A stretch of DNA of 64,000 nucleotides from CAVSWT01 sp963782985. Its GTDB lineage: Bacteria; Bacteroidota; Ignavibacteria; Ignavibacteriales; Ignavibacteriaceae. The notes beneath the pieces were generated by a model that did no database searches, had not been told where the DNA came from, and was given only the letters and a program-made list of their open reading frames with translations. The DNA lies in contig CAWALU010000009.1 in the NCBI GenBank assembly GCA_963782985.1, positions 1 through 64,000 on the forward strand, written 5' to 3'. This document shows positions 11,370 to 19,881 of the stretch, one piece after another (the first letter of the stretch is position 1; every line of letters starts with the position of its first letter). The translations under genes and the position numbers were made by a program.

Positions 11370-12216
11370 TTGAAGAATATATATATTTAAAATATTATCA
11401 ATTTTATTCTGTTAAATAATAAAGATTTTAAAATTGAGAGAAAAAAATTTGCGATTATATTGATGTCAAAACTAAAATAGTTAATCTAAGATTCATTTTT
11501 AAGAAAAAATTTGAATTGGATTATTATAACATAAGTTTTAATAGAATTGATCAAACAATAATACAAACTCAATTCAAATTATTTATATGAAAAAGACGGG
11601 ATAAATCTTAATTTCCCCACAGCTTCGCCAAGTCGCTCCCATAACGAATAATTTTTTTAGCAGTTTTATTCTATCAAGAAATATTAGTATTTAGTAAATT
11701 ATAATTTTGACCACTTCGACTCCGCTCAGCGTGACAGACTAGCTTCGACATCCGCTCAGTGTGACAGACAGCTTCGACTCCGCTCAGCCTGACATTGAGA
11801 GTTTTAACTTATTCTAAATCATCTATTGAACAATCTGGTTTAAATGACATAAGATATATAGGAGAAAAAAGGCGCTCTATCGAAAATTTTAGCGAGAAAA
11901 ATTTATTAATCCAAAATTATAAAATTTGACTCTTCGACTTAGCTCAGAGTGACAGTTTGAACAGAATGGGAGAATGGAGCTTTGGAAATTTGGAGTAATT
12001 TGGAATAGTAAAAATCACGATACGGAGTTTAGAAAATTAAAAGTTGTATTGTATTGAAACAAAATTTAATTATCCGTCAAAAATTTTAATTTATTCTTAA
12101 CTTTTTATTTATATTTCATTGCATAAATGAGAAATATTTTTAGCACAGTTTGTGATGTTGTATTATAAATTACAAAATTGTAAAATTATAAGATTTTTTC
12201 AATGGGCAGCTTTAAT
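11370..12216. other. Non-coding stretch with dispersed repeats
   Basis: No convincing reading frame is visible over about 850 bases. The stretch is AT-rich and holds four copies of a short repeat listed separately. It separates the decayed biosynthetic cluster from the plus-strand unknown gene. The 5' promoter of the minus-strand cluster would have to lie in its first part, but I could not identify one. Confidence 0.6.
11714..11955. repeat. Four copies of a short 'CTTCGACTCCGCTCAGCGTGACAG'-type repeat
   Basis: Copies begin at 11714, 11743, 11772 and 11932. Each is about 24 bases and shares the CTTCGAC start and a CTCAG-N-GTGACA-type end, with a few substitutions. The first three lie about 29 bases apart. 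Repeats of this kind are scattered between genes in many Bacteroidota-related genomes. Related hairpin repeats occur elsewhere in the window at 13,616, 19,717, 56,090 and 57,524. Confidence 0.7.
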
Positions 12217-13194
12217 AATGAATAAACTTCAAATTCTTCCTTTACTGCAGGGTCTTAAAAATAATAATTTACAGGCTTACAACGTAGAAAAATTAGTTGA
12301 AGTCTCATATAAAATGGCGGTTACTTACCTTAGCGTCAGCTACAATAAAATTCATAAAATTTTGTGCGAATGCGGATTATCAATAGATGATATCGCCATA
12401 GAGACCATCGCTCCCCTCTTTTAAAGAATGAGACTGGACAATATTATGTTATAGTTGACGCTTTTGAACAATGGCAGCCGGCGCCCAGAAAAGAGGAGGA
12501 CGCAATCTTCTTTTTAAATAAAGTTGTTGCAAAGAGAGTCGAGCAGCATATTATACTTTTATTAAAAGAATCCAATCCTTTATTTTCTAAAATACTTGAC
12601 TCAGTTAATTATTTAATAAAGAAGGACGGATATAAGAAGCTTAATTTTTTCGGGCAGAATTTTATTGTCGACAACGAAACCGAAATTTCAGGGCAAACTA
12701 TAGATGAAATTGTTTTTGATAATCTTCCCCTAAAATTATTTTTAGATAAGAAGAAGCTGTTAATTAACTTATTTAAATATATAAAGGAAGAAACGGATTT
12801 CTTCCCCGCAATACCGGTAAATATTTTAATTCATCGGTTGAGGCAGATTAGCGCTAATGAGCATATTATCAGCGGCGAATCGCAAAGTATTAAAGAGACA
12901 TTTGATATTGATGAATTAATAAAGAATAGTTTTAAGGCGACTGTAGAAAAACTGAACGAAATTTATGTAAGCAAAGGGAAATTAAGCGATGATGAAGCTG
13001 AATGTATAAAATTAACCCTATTTGATTTATGCGTGGATTTAAAAGACGGGGGATTAAACGTGAGTCTTTATGAATATTTACTAATATACATGCCCGATCT
13101 AACCAAAGCTCGATATTTGAAACAATACAACCATATTTTACATTACCTGTTTAAGTTGATGAAAAACACTATCTCCTGCCGGCTTGCCTCTTAA
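12217..13194 (+). pseudogene. Unknown protein of about 325 residues, one frameshift
   Basis: I do not recognise this family. An open stretch from the ATG at 12217 ends at a TAA at 12422, but shifting one base at the T-run just before it continues an uninterrupted frame to the stop at 13192-13194. The joined protein is acidic and largely helical in appearance (KMAVTYLSVSYNKIHKIL, then VVAKRVEQHIILLLK and HRLRQISANEH). No signal peptide or membrane segment is visible. An ATG at 12152 is an alternative start. It may be one intact gene with a sequencing error, or a recent pseudogene beside the decayed cluster. Confidence 0.5.
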
Positions 13195-13289
13195 TCTCAA
13201 AAAAAGAAAAGTAATTTTCTTACAGCCCGCTTTTTTCCTCTATTACTTAGTATAGAATTTTTCTAAAAGAGTAATCCACAATTTTATAA

Positions 13290-13583
13290 ATGGAAATTAG
13301 CAGCAGCCAAAATATAACCGAACGGGATATTTTCAATTTCGTTTTTGAATCGGATAAACTTACGAGCTCGAAACGAAATGAAATCTCCGACAACAAATAT
13401 TACATAAATAAAATAGAGTTATATAAAAAATTAAAATCTTCATTAAAGAAAAATATTTTATCAGAAGTAAAATCTAAAATAGCCTCAGTAATTCCAGCCT
13501 ATAAAGAAAATAATAACAATAAGCGTTCCGTACGCAAAACTAAAAAAGCGATTGATGAAAACTTAGCGGAAGCCGACGTTTAG
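13290..13583 (+). CDS. Small hypothetical protein, charged and lysine-rich
   Basis: This 97-residue frame follows the preceding unknown gene by about 95 bases on the same strand. It begins MEISSSQNITERDIFNF and becomes very basic at the end (NNKRSVRKTKKAIDENLAE). No domain is recognisable and no signal peptide or membrane segment is present. The lysine-rich tail could bind nucleic acid, but that is a guess. Codon use looks like the neighbouring genes, which is the main reason to accept it as coding. Confidence 0.4.
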   Translation: MEISSSQNITERDIFNFVFESDKLTSSKRNEISDNKYYINKIELYKKLKSSLKKNILSEVKSKIASVIPAYKENNNNKRSVRKTKKAIDENLAEADV

Positions 13584-13615
13584 CTGATTACATTTTTTAA
13601 AAAAGTTTGGCTCAT

Positions 13616-13668
13616 GCTTCGACGAGCCTGCCCGCACGAAGTTATACGCAGGCGGGCTCAGCAGGACA
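13616..13668. repeat. Dispersed hairpin repeat
   Basis: The sequence contains inverted arms around GAGCCTGCCCGC and GCAGGCGGGCTC and starts with GCTTCGACGAGCCTGC. A diverged relative lies at 56,090-56,128. It sits between the small hypothetical gene and the TetR gene and could act as a terminator for the former. Confidence 0.55.
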
Positions 13669-13756
13669 ATACTAAAAAATATAAACAGCTATTATTTTTA
13701 TCCCCGATAATCGCTATTTTCAGAAAGCATTTTAGCAAACATATATAAAGATTTTT

Positions 13757-14335
13757 TTGGCTGACAAAGAACGAAAAATACAGATATTAAAAGCGGCTGT
13801 TAAACGGTTTGCAAAGCATGGTTTGAATAAAACCACTCTTGATGAAATTGCCCGCGACCTTAGAATCGGCAAGGCTACTATTTACCATTATTTCAATTCC
13901 AAAGAAGAACTTTTTTACGAAACTATTAAATGGGAAGCGTCTCAATTTATTGAAGAGGTAAATTTAATTTTTAAAAATGAAGAGCAAACTTTGAATGAAA
14001 AATTTCTTAACTACATAACTTATAAAGAAAACACCGCGCAAAAATATAGATTGATTTATGAACTTTTTCTTCTGCTGCTTAAAGATGAAAGTTTTGAAAG
14101 AGAGTCGGCTATTCTAAAAGACTTATTAAAAAATGAAGAAGAAATCTTAAAAGAAGTTTTATCATTACATTACAAAAATAAAAAAGAAGAAATGAATACA
14201 ACGCTTCCCTCTTTTTTAGTAATGCAAAGCTGGGGGATTTTTTTCAGCGGTAAATTATTTAATATTTCCGATCCTCAAAATCCTTCCACGACTCAAGATT
14301 TATTTATGAAAGGACTGGGGAATATTTTAGAGTAG
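13757..14335 (+). CDS. TetR/AcrR family transcriptional regulator
   Basis: The protein is 192 residues, typical for the family. A TetR helix-turn-helix occupies roughly residues 10-55: ILKAAVKRFAKHGLNKTTL followed by IGKATIYHYFNSKEELFYE. The C-terminal ligand-binding region is helical and not diagnostic of a ligand. The best start is a TTG, since no ATG precedes the HTH closely. No target operon lies next to it on the same strand; the downstream neighbour phoU is convergent. An 8-bp tandem repeat begins immediately at its stop codon. The ligand and regulon cannot be told from sequence. Confidence 0.85.
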   Translation: MADKERKIQILKAAVKRFAKHGLNKTTLDEIARDLRIGKATIYHYFNSKEELFYETIKWEASQFIEEVNLIFKNEEQTLNEKFLNYITYKENTAQKYRLIYELFLLLLKDESFERESAILKDLLKNEEEILKEVLSLHYKNKKEEMNTTLPSFLVMQSWGIFFSGKLFNISDPQNPSTTQDLFMKGLGNILE

Positions 14336-14455
14336 AAAGAGTAAAAGAGTAAGAGAGTAAGAGAGTAAGAGAGTAAGAGAGTAAGAGAGTAAAAGAGTAA
14401 GAGAGTAAGAGAGTAAGAGAGTAAGAGAGTAAGAGAGTAAGAGAGTAAGAGGTTA
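14336..14455. repeat. 8-bp tandem repeat (GAGTAAGA unit), about 15 copies
   Basis: The unit GAGTAAGA is repeated almost perfectly, with occasional GAGTAAAA variants. It fills the gap between the convergent tetR and phoU genes and starts directly after the tetR stop. Eight-base units are prone to slipped-strand copy number change. Because it lies between two gene ends it would affect 3' regions or termination, not reading frames or promoters. Confidence 0.9.
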
Positions 14456-14460
14456 AAAGA

Positions 14461-15156
14461 TTAATCTTCTTCATCGTCTGTATCTTCGCTAAATAAAAAC
14501 TTTTCATATTTATGTTTAATCATTTGCGCTTCCACAATAAAGAATACGTCTTCCGCAATATTAGTTGCATGGTCGCCTAATCTTTCCAGCATTCTAGAAA
14601 TAACAAGTACGGCAACCGCCGATTCAATATTATCAACAGATTCTTTCATAATAGAAATTAATATTTGATGATTTTCTATATTGTATTGATCCATCATTTT
14701 ATCTGTCTCAATAACTTTTTGCGCCAGCTTCGGGTCATTATTAATAAAAGAATCAATGGAATTGCGAATCATTTCTTTCGCAACTTTAAACATTTGAGCA
14801 ATATGAGTTCTATCAAGAAAAGCCGGCTTCTTTTTTAGAAATAAAAAGTTTTCAGAAATGTTCACCGCAATATCGCCGATTCTTTCAAGGTTTGTATTGA
14901 TAGTTATTGCGGACATAATTAGACGCAAGTCCATTGCCACCGGCTGATTAAGCGCGATAATTTTTTGACAGATCTTATCAATTTTAACGTCGTATTTATC
15001 AACTTTATCATCGCGTTCAATTACTAGTTTTGCAAGCTCAAAATTTTCTTCCTCAATACTTCTAATTGCAAATTCCACCTGCTCGTCAACCAGGCTGCAC
15101 ATTTTTAATATTCTTTTTTTTAACTTTTCAATCTGCTGATCAAATTGTCTTTCCAT
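14461..15156 (-). CDS. phoU: Phosphate signalling protein PhoU
   Basis: The 231-residue protein has the two-fold repeated three-helix PhoU architecture. Each half carries a metal-binding-type motif (NLERIGDIAVNISEN near residue 90 and MLERLGDHATNIAEDV near residue 190). PhoU links PstSCAB activity to the PhoR kinase and restrains the Pho response when phosphate is sufficient. It is the last gene of the minus-strand pst operon, 57 bases after pstB. The extreme C-terminus is acidic (SEDTDDEED). Confidence 0.95.
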   Translation of the reverse strand: MERQFDQQIEKLKKRILKMCSLVDEQVEFAIRSIEEENFELAKLVIERDDKVDKYDVKIDKICQKIIALNQPVAMDLRLIMSAITINTNLERIGDIAVNISENFLFLKKKPAFLDRTHIAQMFKVAKEMIRNSIDSFINNDPKLAQKVIETDKMMDQYNIENHQILISIMKESVDNIESAVAVLVISRMLERLGDHATNIAEDVFFIVEAQMIKHKYEKFLFSEDTDDEED

Positions 15157-15213
15157 TTATTTTCCTTAAACATTTTCTGAATTCAAAAAAAAAACTAAAA
15201 GGTAAAAATTAAA

Positions 15214-15972
15214 TTAACCAAACCTTCCGGTAACGTAATCTTCCGTTTGTTTTTTAGAAGGGTTGGTAAAAATTTTTGTTGTTTTATCGTATTCAACTAA
15301 ACTGCCGATATAAAAGAACGCCGTAAAATCGCTTACGCGCGCCGCCTGCTGCATATTGTGCGTTACAATTACAATGGTATATTTGGTTTTAAGCTCGTGA
15401 ATTAATTCTTCAATTTTTGCCGTTGAGATGGGGTCAAGGGCGCTTGCAGGTTCATCCATTAAAATAATCTCGGGTTCAACGGCTAAAGCCCTTGCAATGC
15501 AAAGCCTCTGCTGCTGCCCGCCCGAAAGGCTTAAACCCGGTTCACTAAGCCTGTCTTTCACTTCATCCCAAAGAGCAGCCTGTTTTAAAGTTCGTTCGAC
15601 AATTTCATCCAATCTTTTTTTATCTTTTATACCATTGATCTTGGGACCGTAAACAATATTTTCATAAATAGATTTTGGAAATAAATTTGATTTCTGAAAG
15701 ACCATCCCGATTCGTTTTCTTAAATTTACAACGTCAAGATTTTTATCATAAATATTTACTCCGTCAATAATAACATCCCCATCTATTTTTACATTGGGGA
15801 TTAATTCATTCATCCGGTTTATTACGCGAAGAAAAGTTGATTTGCCGCAGCCGGAGGGACCGATAAACGCGGTTACTTTATTTGATGGAATCTCAATTGA
15901 AATATTATTTAACGCCTGCTTCTCTCCGTAATAGAGATTTAAATTATTAACAAGAATTTTAACGTCTTTCAT
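15214..15972 (-). CDS. pstB: Phosphate ABC transporter ATP-binding protein PstB
   Basis: The 252-residue ATPase has Walker A GPSGCGKST at about residues 38-46, the signature LSGGQQQRLCIARAL, Walker B IILMDEPASALDP and the switch histidine in VIVTHNMQQA. The Q-rich signature and the C-terminal EYDKTTKIFTNPSKKQTEDY segment are typical of PstB rather than other ABC ATPases. It powers phosphate import through PstC/PstA. It lies 21 bases after pstA. Confidence 0.96.
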   Translation of the reverse strand: MKDVKILVNNLNLYYGEKQALNNISIEIPSNKVTAFIGPSGCGKSTFLRVINRMNELIPNVKIDGDVIIDGVNIYDKNLDVVNLRKRIGMVFQKSNLFPKSIYENIVYGPKINGIKDKKRLDEIVERTLKQAALWDEVKDRLSEPGLSLSGGQQQRLCIARALAVEPEIILMDEPASALDPISTAKIEELIHELKTKYTIVIVTHNMQQAARVSDFTAFFYIGSLVEYDKTTKIFTNPSKKQTEDYVTGRFG

Positions 15973-15993
15973 TTACAAAACTCACAATAATTA

Positions 15994-16944
15994 TTAAAGT
16001 CTGCCCAGGGCTTTTCTAAATTTATACCTGAAAATAATTGCAGTAATATTCAGTAAAAAAGTTAAGCCGATTAACACCAGAGTAGATCCGTACTGGATCG
16101 GTAAAGTTTTTGTCGGGTTTGCCGACTGCGTTGCCAAAATAAAAATATGATATGCAAGATACATAAACTGTTCTGTGGGATTTATCATCGGGATACAGTA
16201 ATTCCCAATACAAAAATCCGCGATTGGCAGATTGGGGAGAAAAAAAGCCGCGCCTAAAAATAAAATTGGAGCTGTTTCACCCGCGCCTCTGCTAATGGCG
16301 AGAATAGTCCCGGTTAAAATTCCGGGCCGAGCTTGAGGCAGCACAACATTTTTAATTGTCTGCCATTTGGTTGCGCCTAAGCCGTAGGAAGCGTCGCGGT
16401 GAGATTTCGGAACGCTGTTTAACGACTCCAAAGTTGAAACTATAACAATGGGCAGAACCAATACAGCGAGAGTAGCCGCCGCCCAAATTAATGCGGGCTG
16501 ACCGAATAATTTTCCCGTGCCTAAAACCTCATCCATATTTTTACCGATAAATAAGATGAAGAAACCTAAACCGAATAAACCGAATACAATTGAGGGTACT
16601 CCGGCTAAATTATTAACGGCGGTGCGAATAATTCTTGTAAAAAAATTATCGCGCGAATATTCATTTAAATAGATTGCCGCGCACACTCCAAGCGGCACCG
16701 CAAATAAAATCATTATAAGCGTAACGCAGACGGTGCCAAAGATAGCCGGGAATATTCCCCCTTGGGTCATATTATTTTTGGGGCTGTCAAAAATAAATTC
16801 AAAGCTGATAACGCTGGAGCCTTCAATTACTATTTTGCCAAGAAGTAAAAGCAGAACAACTATCAAACTGAAGAAGAATAATCTCATCAAATTAATGAAG
16901 ATTACTCCCTTTACGTCTTTATGTTTTTTTGTTAGTTCAATCAT
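15994..16944 (-). CDS. pstA: Phosphate ABC transporter permease PstA
   Basis: The 316-residue membrane protein has about six transmembrane segments and the binding-protein-dependent permease loop in the form ASYGLGATKWQTIKNVVLPQARPGI. The start at 16944 gives a short cytoplasmic N-terminus (MIELTKKHKDVKG) before the first helix. It pairs with PstC to form the phosphate channel. The gap to pstC is unusually long (634 bases) for this operon and is filled by a triplicated block. Confidence 0.95.
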   Translation of the reverse strand: MIELTKKHKDVKGVIFINLMRLFFFSLIVVLLLLLGKIVIEGSSVISFEFIFDSPKNNMTQGGIFPAIFGTVCVTLIMILFAVPLGVCAAIYLNEYSRDNFFTRIIRTAVNNLAGVPSIVFGLFGLGFFILFIGKNMDEVLGTGKLFGQPALIWAAATLAVLVLPIVIVSTLESLNSVPKSHRDASYGLGATKWQTIKNVVLPQARPGILTGTILAISRGAGETAPILFLGAAFFLPNLPIADFCIGNYCIPMINPTEQFMYLAYHIFILATQSANPTKTLPIQYGSTLVLIGLTFLLNITAIIFRYKFRKALGRL

Positions 16945-16950
16945 TCAATA

Positions 16951-17606
16951 AAAAGATTTATTCTAAAACAGTTCAACTAGATTATAACTTATGTTTTGTG
17001 AACTTACAGTTAATTAAAGAACTCACCCTAATCCCTCTCTAACAAAAGAGGGGAAAAGAACTCACCCTAATCCCTCTCTTACAAAGAGAGGGACTTTAAA
17101 ATTCTGAAGTAATAATCAATTTAAGTTAAAGAGTTATTTTAAAATGTATTTTTCTTTCTCATTCAATTAAAAGATTTATTCTAAAATAGTTCAACTAGAT
17201 TATAACTTATGTTTTGTGAGCTTACAGTTAACCAAAGAACTCACCCTAATCCCTCTCTAACGAAAAGAGGGGAAAAGAACTCACCCTAATCCCTCTCTTA
17301 CAAAGAGAGGGACTTTGAATATTCTGAAGTAATAATCAATTTAAGTTAAAGAGTTATTTTAAAATGTATTTTTCTTTCTCATTCAATTAAAAGATTTATT
17401 CTAAAATAGTTCAACTAGATAATAACTTATGCTTTGTGAGCTTACAGTTAACCAAAGAACTCAATCTAATCCCTCTCTAACGAAAAGAGGGGAAAAGAAC
17501 TCACCCTAATCCCTCTCTTACAAAGAGAGGGACTTTGAATATTCTGAAGTAATAATCAATTTAAGTTAAAGAGTTATTTTAAAATGTATTTTTCTTTCTC
17601 ATTTTA
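16951..17606. repeat. Three tandem copies of a ~219-bp block between pstC and pstA
   Basis: Copies start at about 16951, 17169 and 17389, a period of 218-220 bases. Each holds two adjacent hairpins, of the form CCCTCTCTAACAAAAGAGGGG and CCCTCTCTTACAAAGAGAGGG, giving six hairpins in all. Each block also includes a copy of the last ~30 bases of the pstC coding region, so two pstC tails without a gene lie in the spacer. Only the copy at 17579-17606 belongs to the functional pstC. Near-identity of the copies points to recent duplication. Because the block lies inside the operon it could affect pstA-pstB-phoU expression. Confidence 0.92.
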
Positions 17607-18592
17607 TTAATTATAATTTCAGCAATCAAATTAAGAATGAAGGTAATAGTAAAAAGAATTATCCCGATAAAAAATAAAGCATAATAATGATCGGAACCTT
17701 GCGACACTTCGCCCATCTCAGCAGCTATTGTAGAAGTCATTGTTCTAACGCTTTGAAAAATATTTGCCGTTATATTAGAAGCGTTGCCAGCCGCCATCAG
17801 CACAATCATAGTTTCACCAATTGCCCTGCCGAAACCTAAAATAATACTTGCCGAAACACCGCTGAAAGCCGCGGGCAAAATTATTCTGCTGATTGTCTGC
17901 CATTTGGTTGATCCCAATCCGTAAGAAGCCATACGCAGTTCATTAGGAATTGAATGCAATGCGTCTTCAGTTAATGAAGCGATAATGGGAATAATTACAA
18001 ATGATAAGCCCAGCGCAGCAATGAATGCATTAAGGCGATTTACGGGGTTGAGAAGATCATTGAAAAAAGAAGCGCCCACCGCCAGCATAAAAAATCCTAG
18101 CACCACAGTTGGAATTCCCGCAAACAATTCTATCATCGGTTTCAAAAATTCTTTTGCTTTAGGATTTGCAATTTCCGAAAGATAGATGCCGGCTGAAACG
18201 CCGAATATTGTGGAGATTATTGTCGCTGGAATTGCGGTTAAAAGTGTGCCAAGAATTAACGGGATAAGAGAAAATCTAGCCTCTTGTGAAGTTGGATACC
18301 ATTCAAAAACTTTTTTAAATGCGCCATCCGCCTGATGCTGGTTTAGATAAATAAAATCTAAAAATCCCAAATGTTCTAAAGCTTTAAATCCTTCTTTGAA
18401 AAGAAAAATAAAAATAAGGACAATAAATATTAAAGCCGTAGTTCCGGTTAATGCAAAAAAATATTTAATCAGCTTTTCTTTTATGCGCGTTGATTTAGCA
18501 ATTTTTTTAGCAAACGGAGAAATTTGATTTTTCTTTTCTCCGCCGCTTATTTTCTTTTCCAAAATATTTAATTCATCAATACTCAAAAACAA
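17579..18592 (-). CDS. pstC: Phosphate ABC transporter permease PstC
   Basis: The 337-residue permease has a cytoplasmic N-terminal extension of about 45 residues, then roughly six membrane segments and the permease loop ASYGLGSTKWQTISRIILPAA. The segment GRAIGETMIVLMAAGN is typical for PstC. It follows pstS by 35 bases and forms the channel with PstA. Its final codons (KMRKKNTF) are duplicated twice in the downstream repeat block. Confidence 0.95.
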   Translation of the reverse strand: MFLSIDELNILEKKISGGEKKNQISPFAKKIAKSTRIKEKLIKYFFALTGTTALIFIVLIFIFLFKEGFKALEHLGFLDFIYLNQHQADGAFKKVFEWYPTSQEARFSLIPLILGTLLTAIPATIISTIFGVSAGIYLSEIANPKAKEFLKPMIELFAGIPTVVLGFFMLAVGASFFNDLLNPVNRLNAFIAALGLSFVIIPIIASLTEDALHSIPNELRMASYGLGSTKWQTISRIILPAAFSGVSASIILGFGRAIGETMIVLMAAGNASNITANIFQSVRTMTSTIAAEMGEVSQGSDHYYALFFIGIILFTITFILNLIAEIIINKMRKKNTF

Positions 18593-18627
18593 ATCCTAAA
18601 TATTTCTCGCCTTAAACAAAAGGTAAA

Positions 18628-19533
18628 TTATTTTTCTGAGGGAAGGGGAATATATTCCATTTGCTCAACCAGTTTTTGCCCATCTTCCGATAAGATAAAA
18701 TCCAAGAATGCTTTTGCGCCTTCTTTTTCTTTGCCGTTGGTTAGGCAGTAAAGATACCTTGAAATCGGATAATCTCTACTCCAAATAACCTGGTAATTCA
18801 CTTTGCCGTTTTCTGAGGGAGAAATTGCATTTGAATTTTCATCGGCTTTAACATGAAGAATTTTAACGTCATTCCTTTCCGCAAAATAGCCCACGCCTCC
18901 GTAGCCAATTCCTTTTTCATCACGAGCCACTGCCTCGCCTAAAGCCGCTGTTCCCTGAAGCACCTGGGTGTTTGTTGCGTAGTCATTAGTAATTCCTCTT
19001 TCATCTTTGCCGAGCACATGCTCTTTAAAAAATTCATAAGTCCCGCTGCTATTCTCTCTGCCGTATAAAACAATCGGTAAATCTGATCCGCCTAATTGTT
19101 TCCAATTTTTAATTTTCCCTGTAAAAATATCGCTTAACTGCTGAACTGTTAAATCATCAATTTTGTTTGAAGGATTAACAATTACAGCAATTCCGTCAAG
19201 CGCAACCTGATACACTTTTGGAGTTATACCAATTTGTTTTGCTTTATCAAGTTCATCCTGCTTAAGCTCACGGCTGGCATTGGCAATATCTACCGTTTCA
19301 TTTAGCAAAGCTGCAATTCCGGTTCCCGACCCGCCGCCGGTAACTTGAATGGAGACGTTTGAATTTTGCTGCATATAAACTTCAGCCCATTTTTGGGAGA
19401 GGTTTACCATGGTATCGCTTCCTTTAACGGATACAACCTGCTTGCCGCCTTCTTCCACTTTCTTTTTGCAGCCGAAGAAAATTAATAAGGAAGCTGTAAC
19501 CATAACTAACAGCCTTACATTAATTTTACTCAT
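18628..19533 (-). CDS. pstS: Phosphate-binding lipoprotein PstS
   Basis: The 301-residue protein starts with a lipoprotein signal ending at Cys in LLIFFGCKKK. The mature part has the PstS phosphate-binding signatures KGSDTMVNLSQKWAE and GGGSGTGIAALL, and GRENSSGTYEFFKEHVLG. It captures phosphate at the outer face of the inner membrane and delivers it to PstCA. It is the first gene of the operon. A Pho-box-like triple repeat lies about 95 bases upstream. Confidence 0.95.
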   Translation of the reverse strand: MSKINVRLLVMVTASLLIFFGCKKKVEEGGKQVVSVKGSDTMVNLSQKWAEVYMQQNSNVSIQVTGGGSGTGIAALLNETVDIANASRELKQDELDKAKQIGITPKVYQVALDGIAVIVNPSNKIDDLTVQQLSDIFTGKIKNWKQLGGSDLPIVLYGRENSSGTYEFFKEHVLGKDERGITNDYATNTQVLQGTAALGEAVARDEKGIGYGGVGYFAERNDVKILHVKADENSNAISPSENGKVNYQVIWSRDYPISRYLYCLTNGKEKEGAKAFLDFILSEDGQKLVEQMEYIPLPSEK

Positions 19534-19625
19534 TTTAATCCTTTCGAAATGTTTTTTGAAACAGATGTTTTAGCATTTTTTGTTCTGAATGAATGTATAA
19601 ATATAAACGGAAGAAAGGTTATATG

Positions 19626-19653
19626 TGTTAATGCAATGTTAAATTATTGTTAA
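19626..19653 (-). promoter_or_regulatory. Pho-box-like site: three TTAACA repeats at 11-bp spacing
   Basis: On the minus strand TTAACA occurs at 19648-19653, 19637-19642 and 19626-19631, exactly 11 bases apart. PhoB/PhoP-type response regulators bind direct repeats with this helical spacing, and TTAACA is the Bacillus-type Pho box half-site. The site lies upstream of pstS, with AT-rich sequence suited to a -10 element between it and the gene. Regulator identity is inferred; no phoB/phoR gene is in the window. Confidence 0.75.
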
Positions 19654-19679
19654 GTTTTAATTTGAAGGAATTTTTAGAA

Positions 19680-19850
19680 GAGGCGCAGCCTCGATATATA
19701 TTATAGAAATGTTTTAGAAGCTGTGTGAAAACTCCATTGCCATTTCGACCGAAGGGAGAAATCTCGCATTTCCGAAAGATTGCTCAGTCGAATTCGCCGA
19801 GGCGAATTCTTCGAAATGACTCTTATAATAATTTTCATACAGCCTCTTTA
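19680..19850. repeat. Palindromic intergenic repeat with terminal inverted arms
   Basis: A small hairpin (GAGGC-GCA-GCCTC) at 19680-19692 is followed by an element with imperfect terminal inverted repeats, AGCTGTGTGAAAA at 19719 and TTTTCATACAGCCT ending at 19845. Its centre carries the 20-base palindrome GAATTCGCCGAGGCGAATTC at 19790-19809. The element has no coding capacity and looks like a REP or MITE-type repeat. It separates phnE from the pst promoter region and could terminate transcription. Confidence 0.65.
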
Positions 19851-19881
19851 ATCCATTGAAAAGATTAATTTAAATTTCCAA

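Noticed and set aside
11714..11955. CRISPR-like short repeats
   Set aside because: Only four degenerate copies occur, spacing is irregular and no cas gene is present.
14304..14507. A minus-strand protein with repeated SYSLTLLL sequence
   Set aside because: It is a translation of the 8-bp tandem repeat and overlaps the ends of two well-supported genes.
16951..17606. CRISPR array between pstC and pstA
   Set aside because: The repeats are about 219 bases long, tandem and without unique spacers, and include a copied pstC tail.
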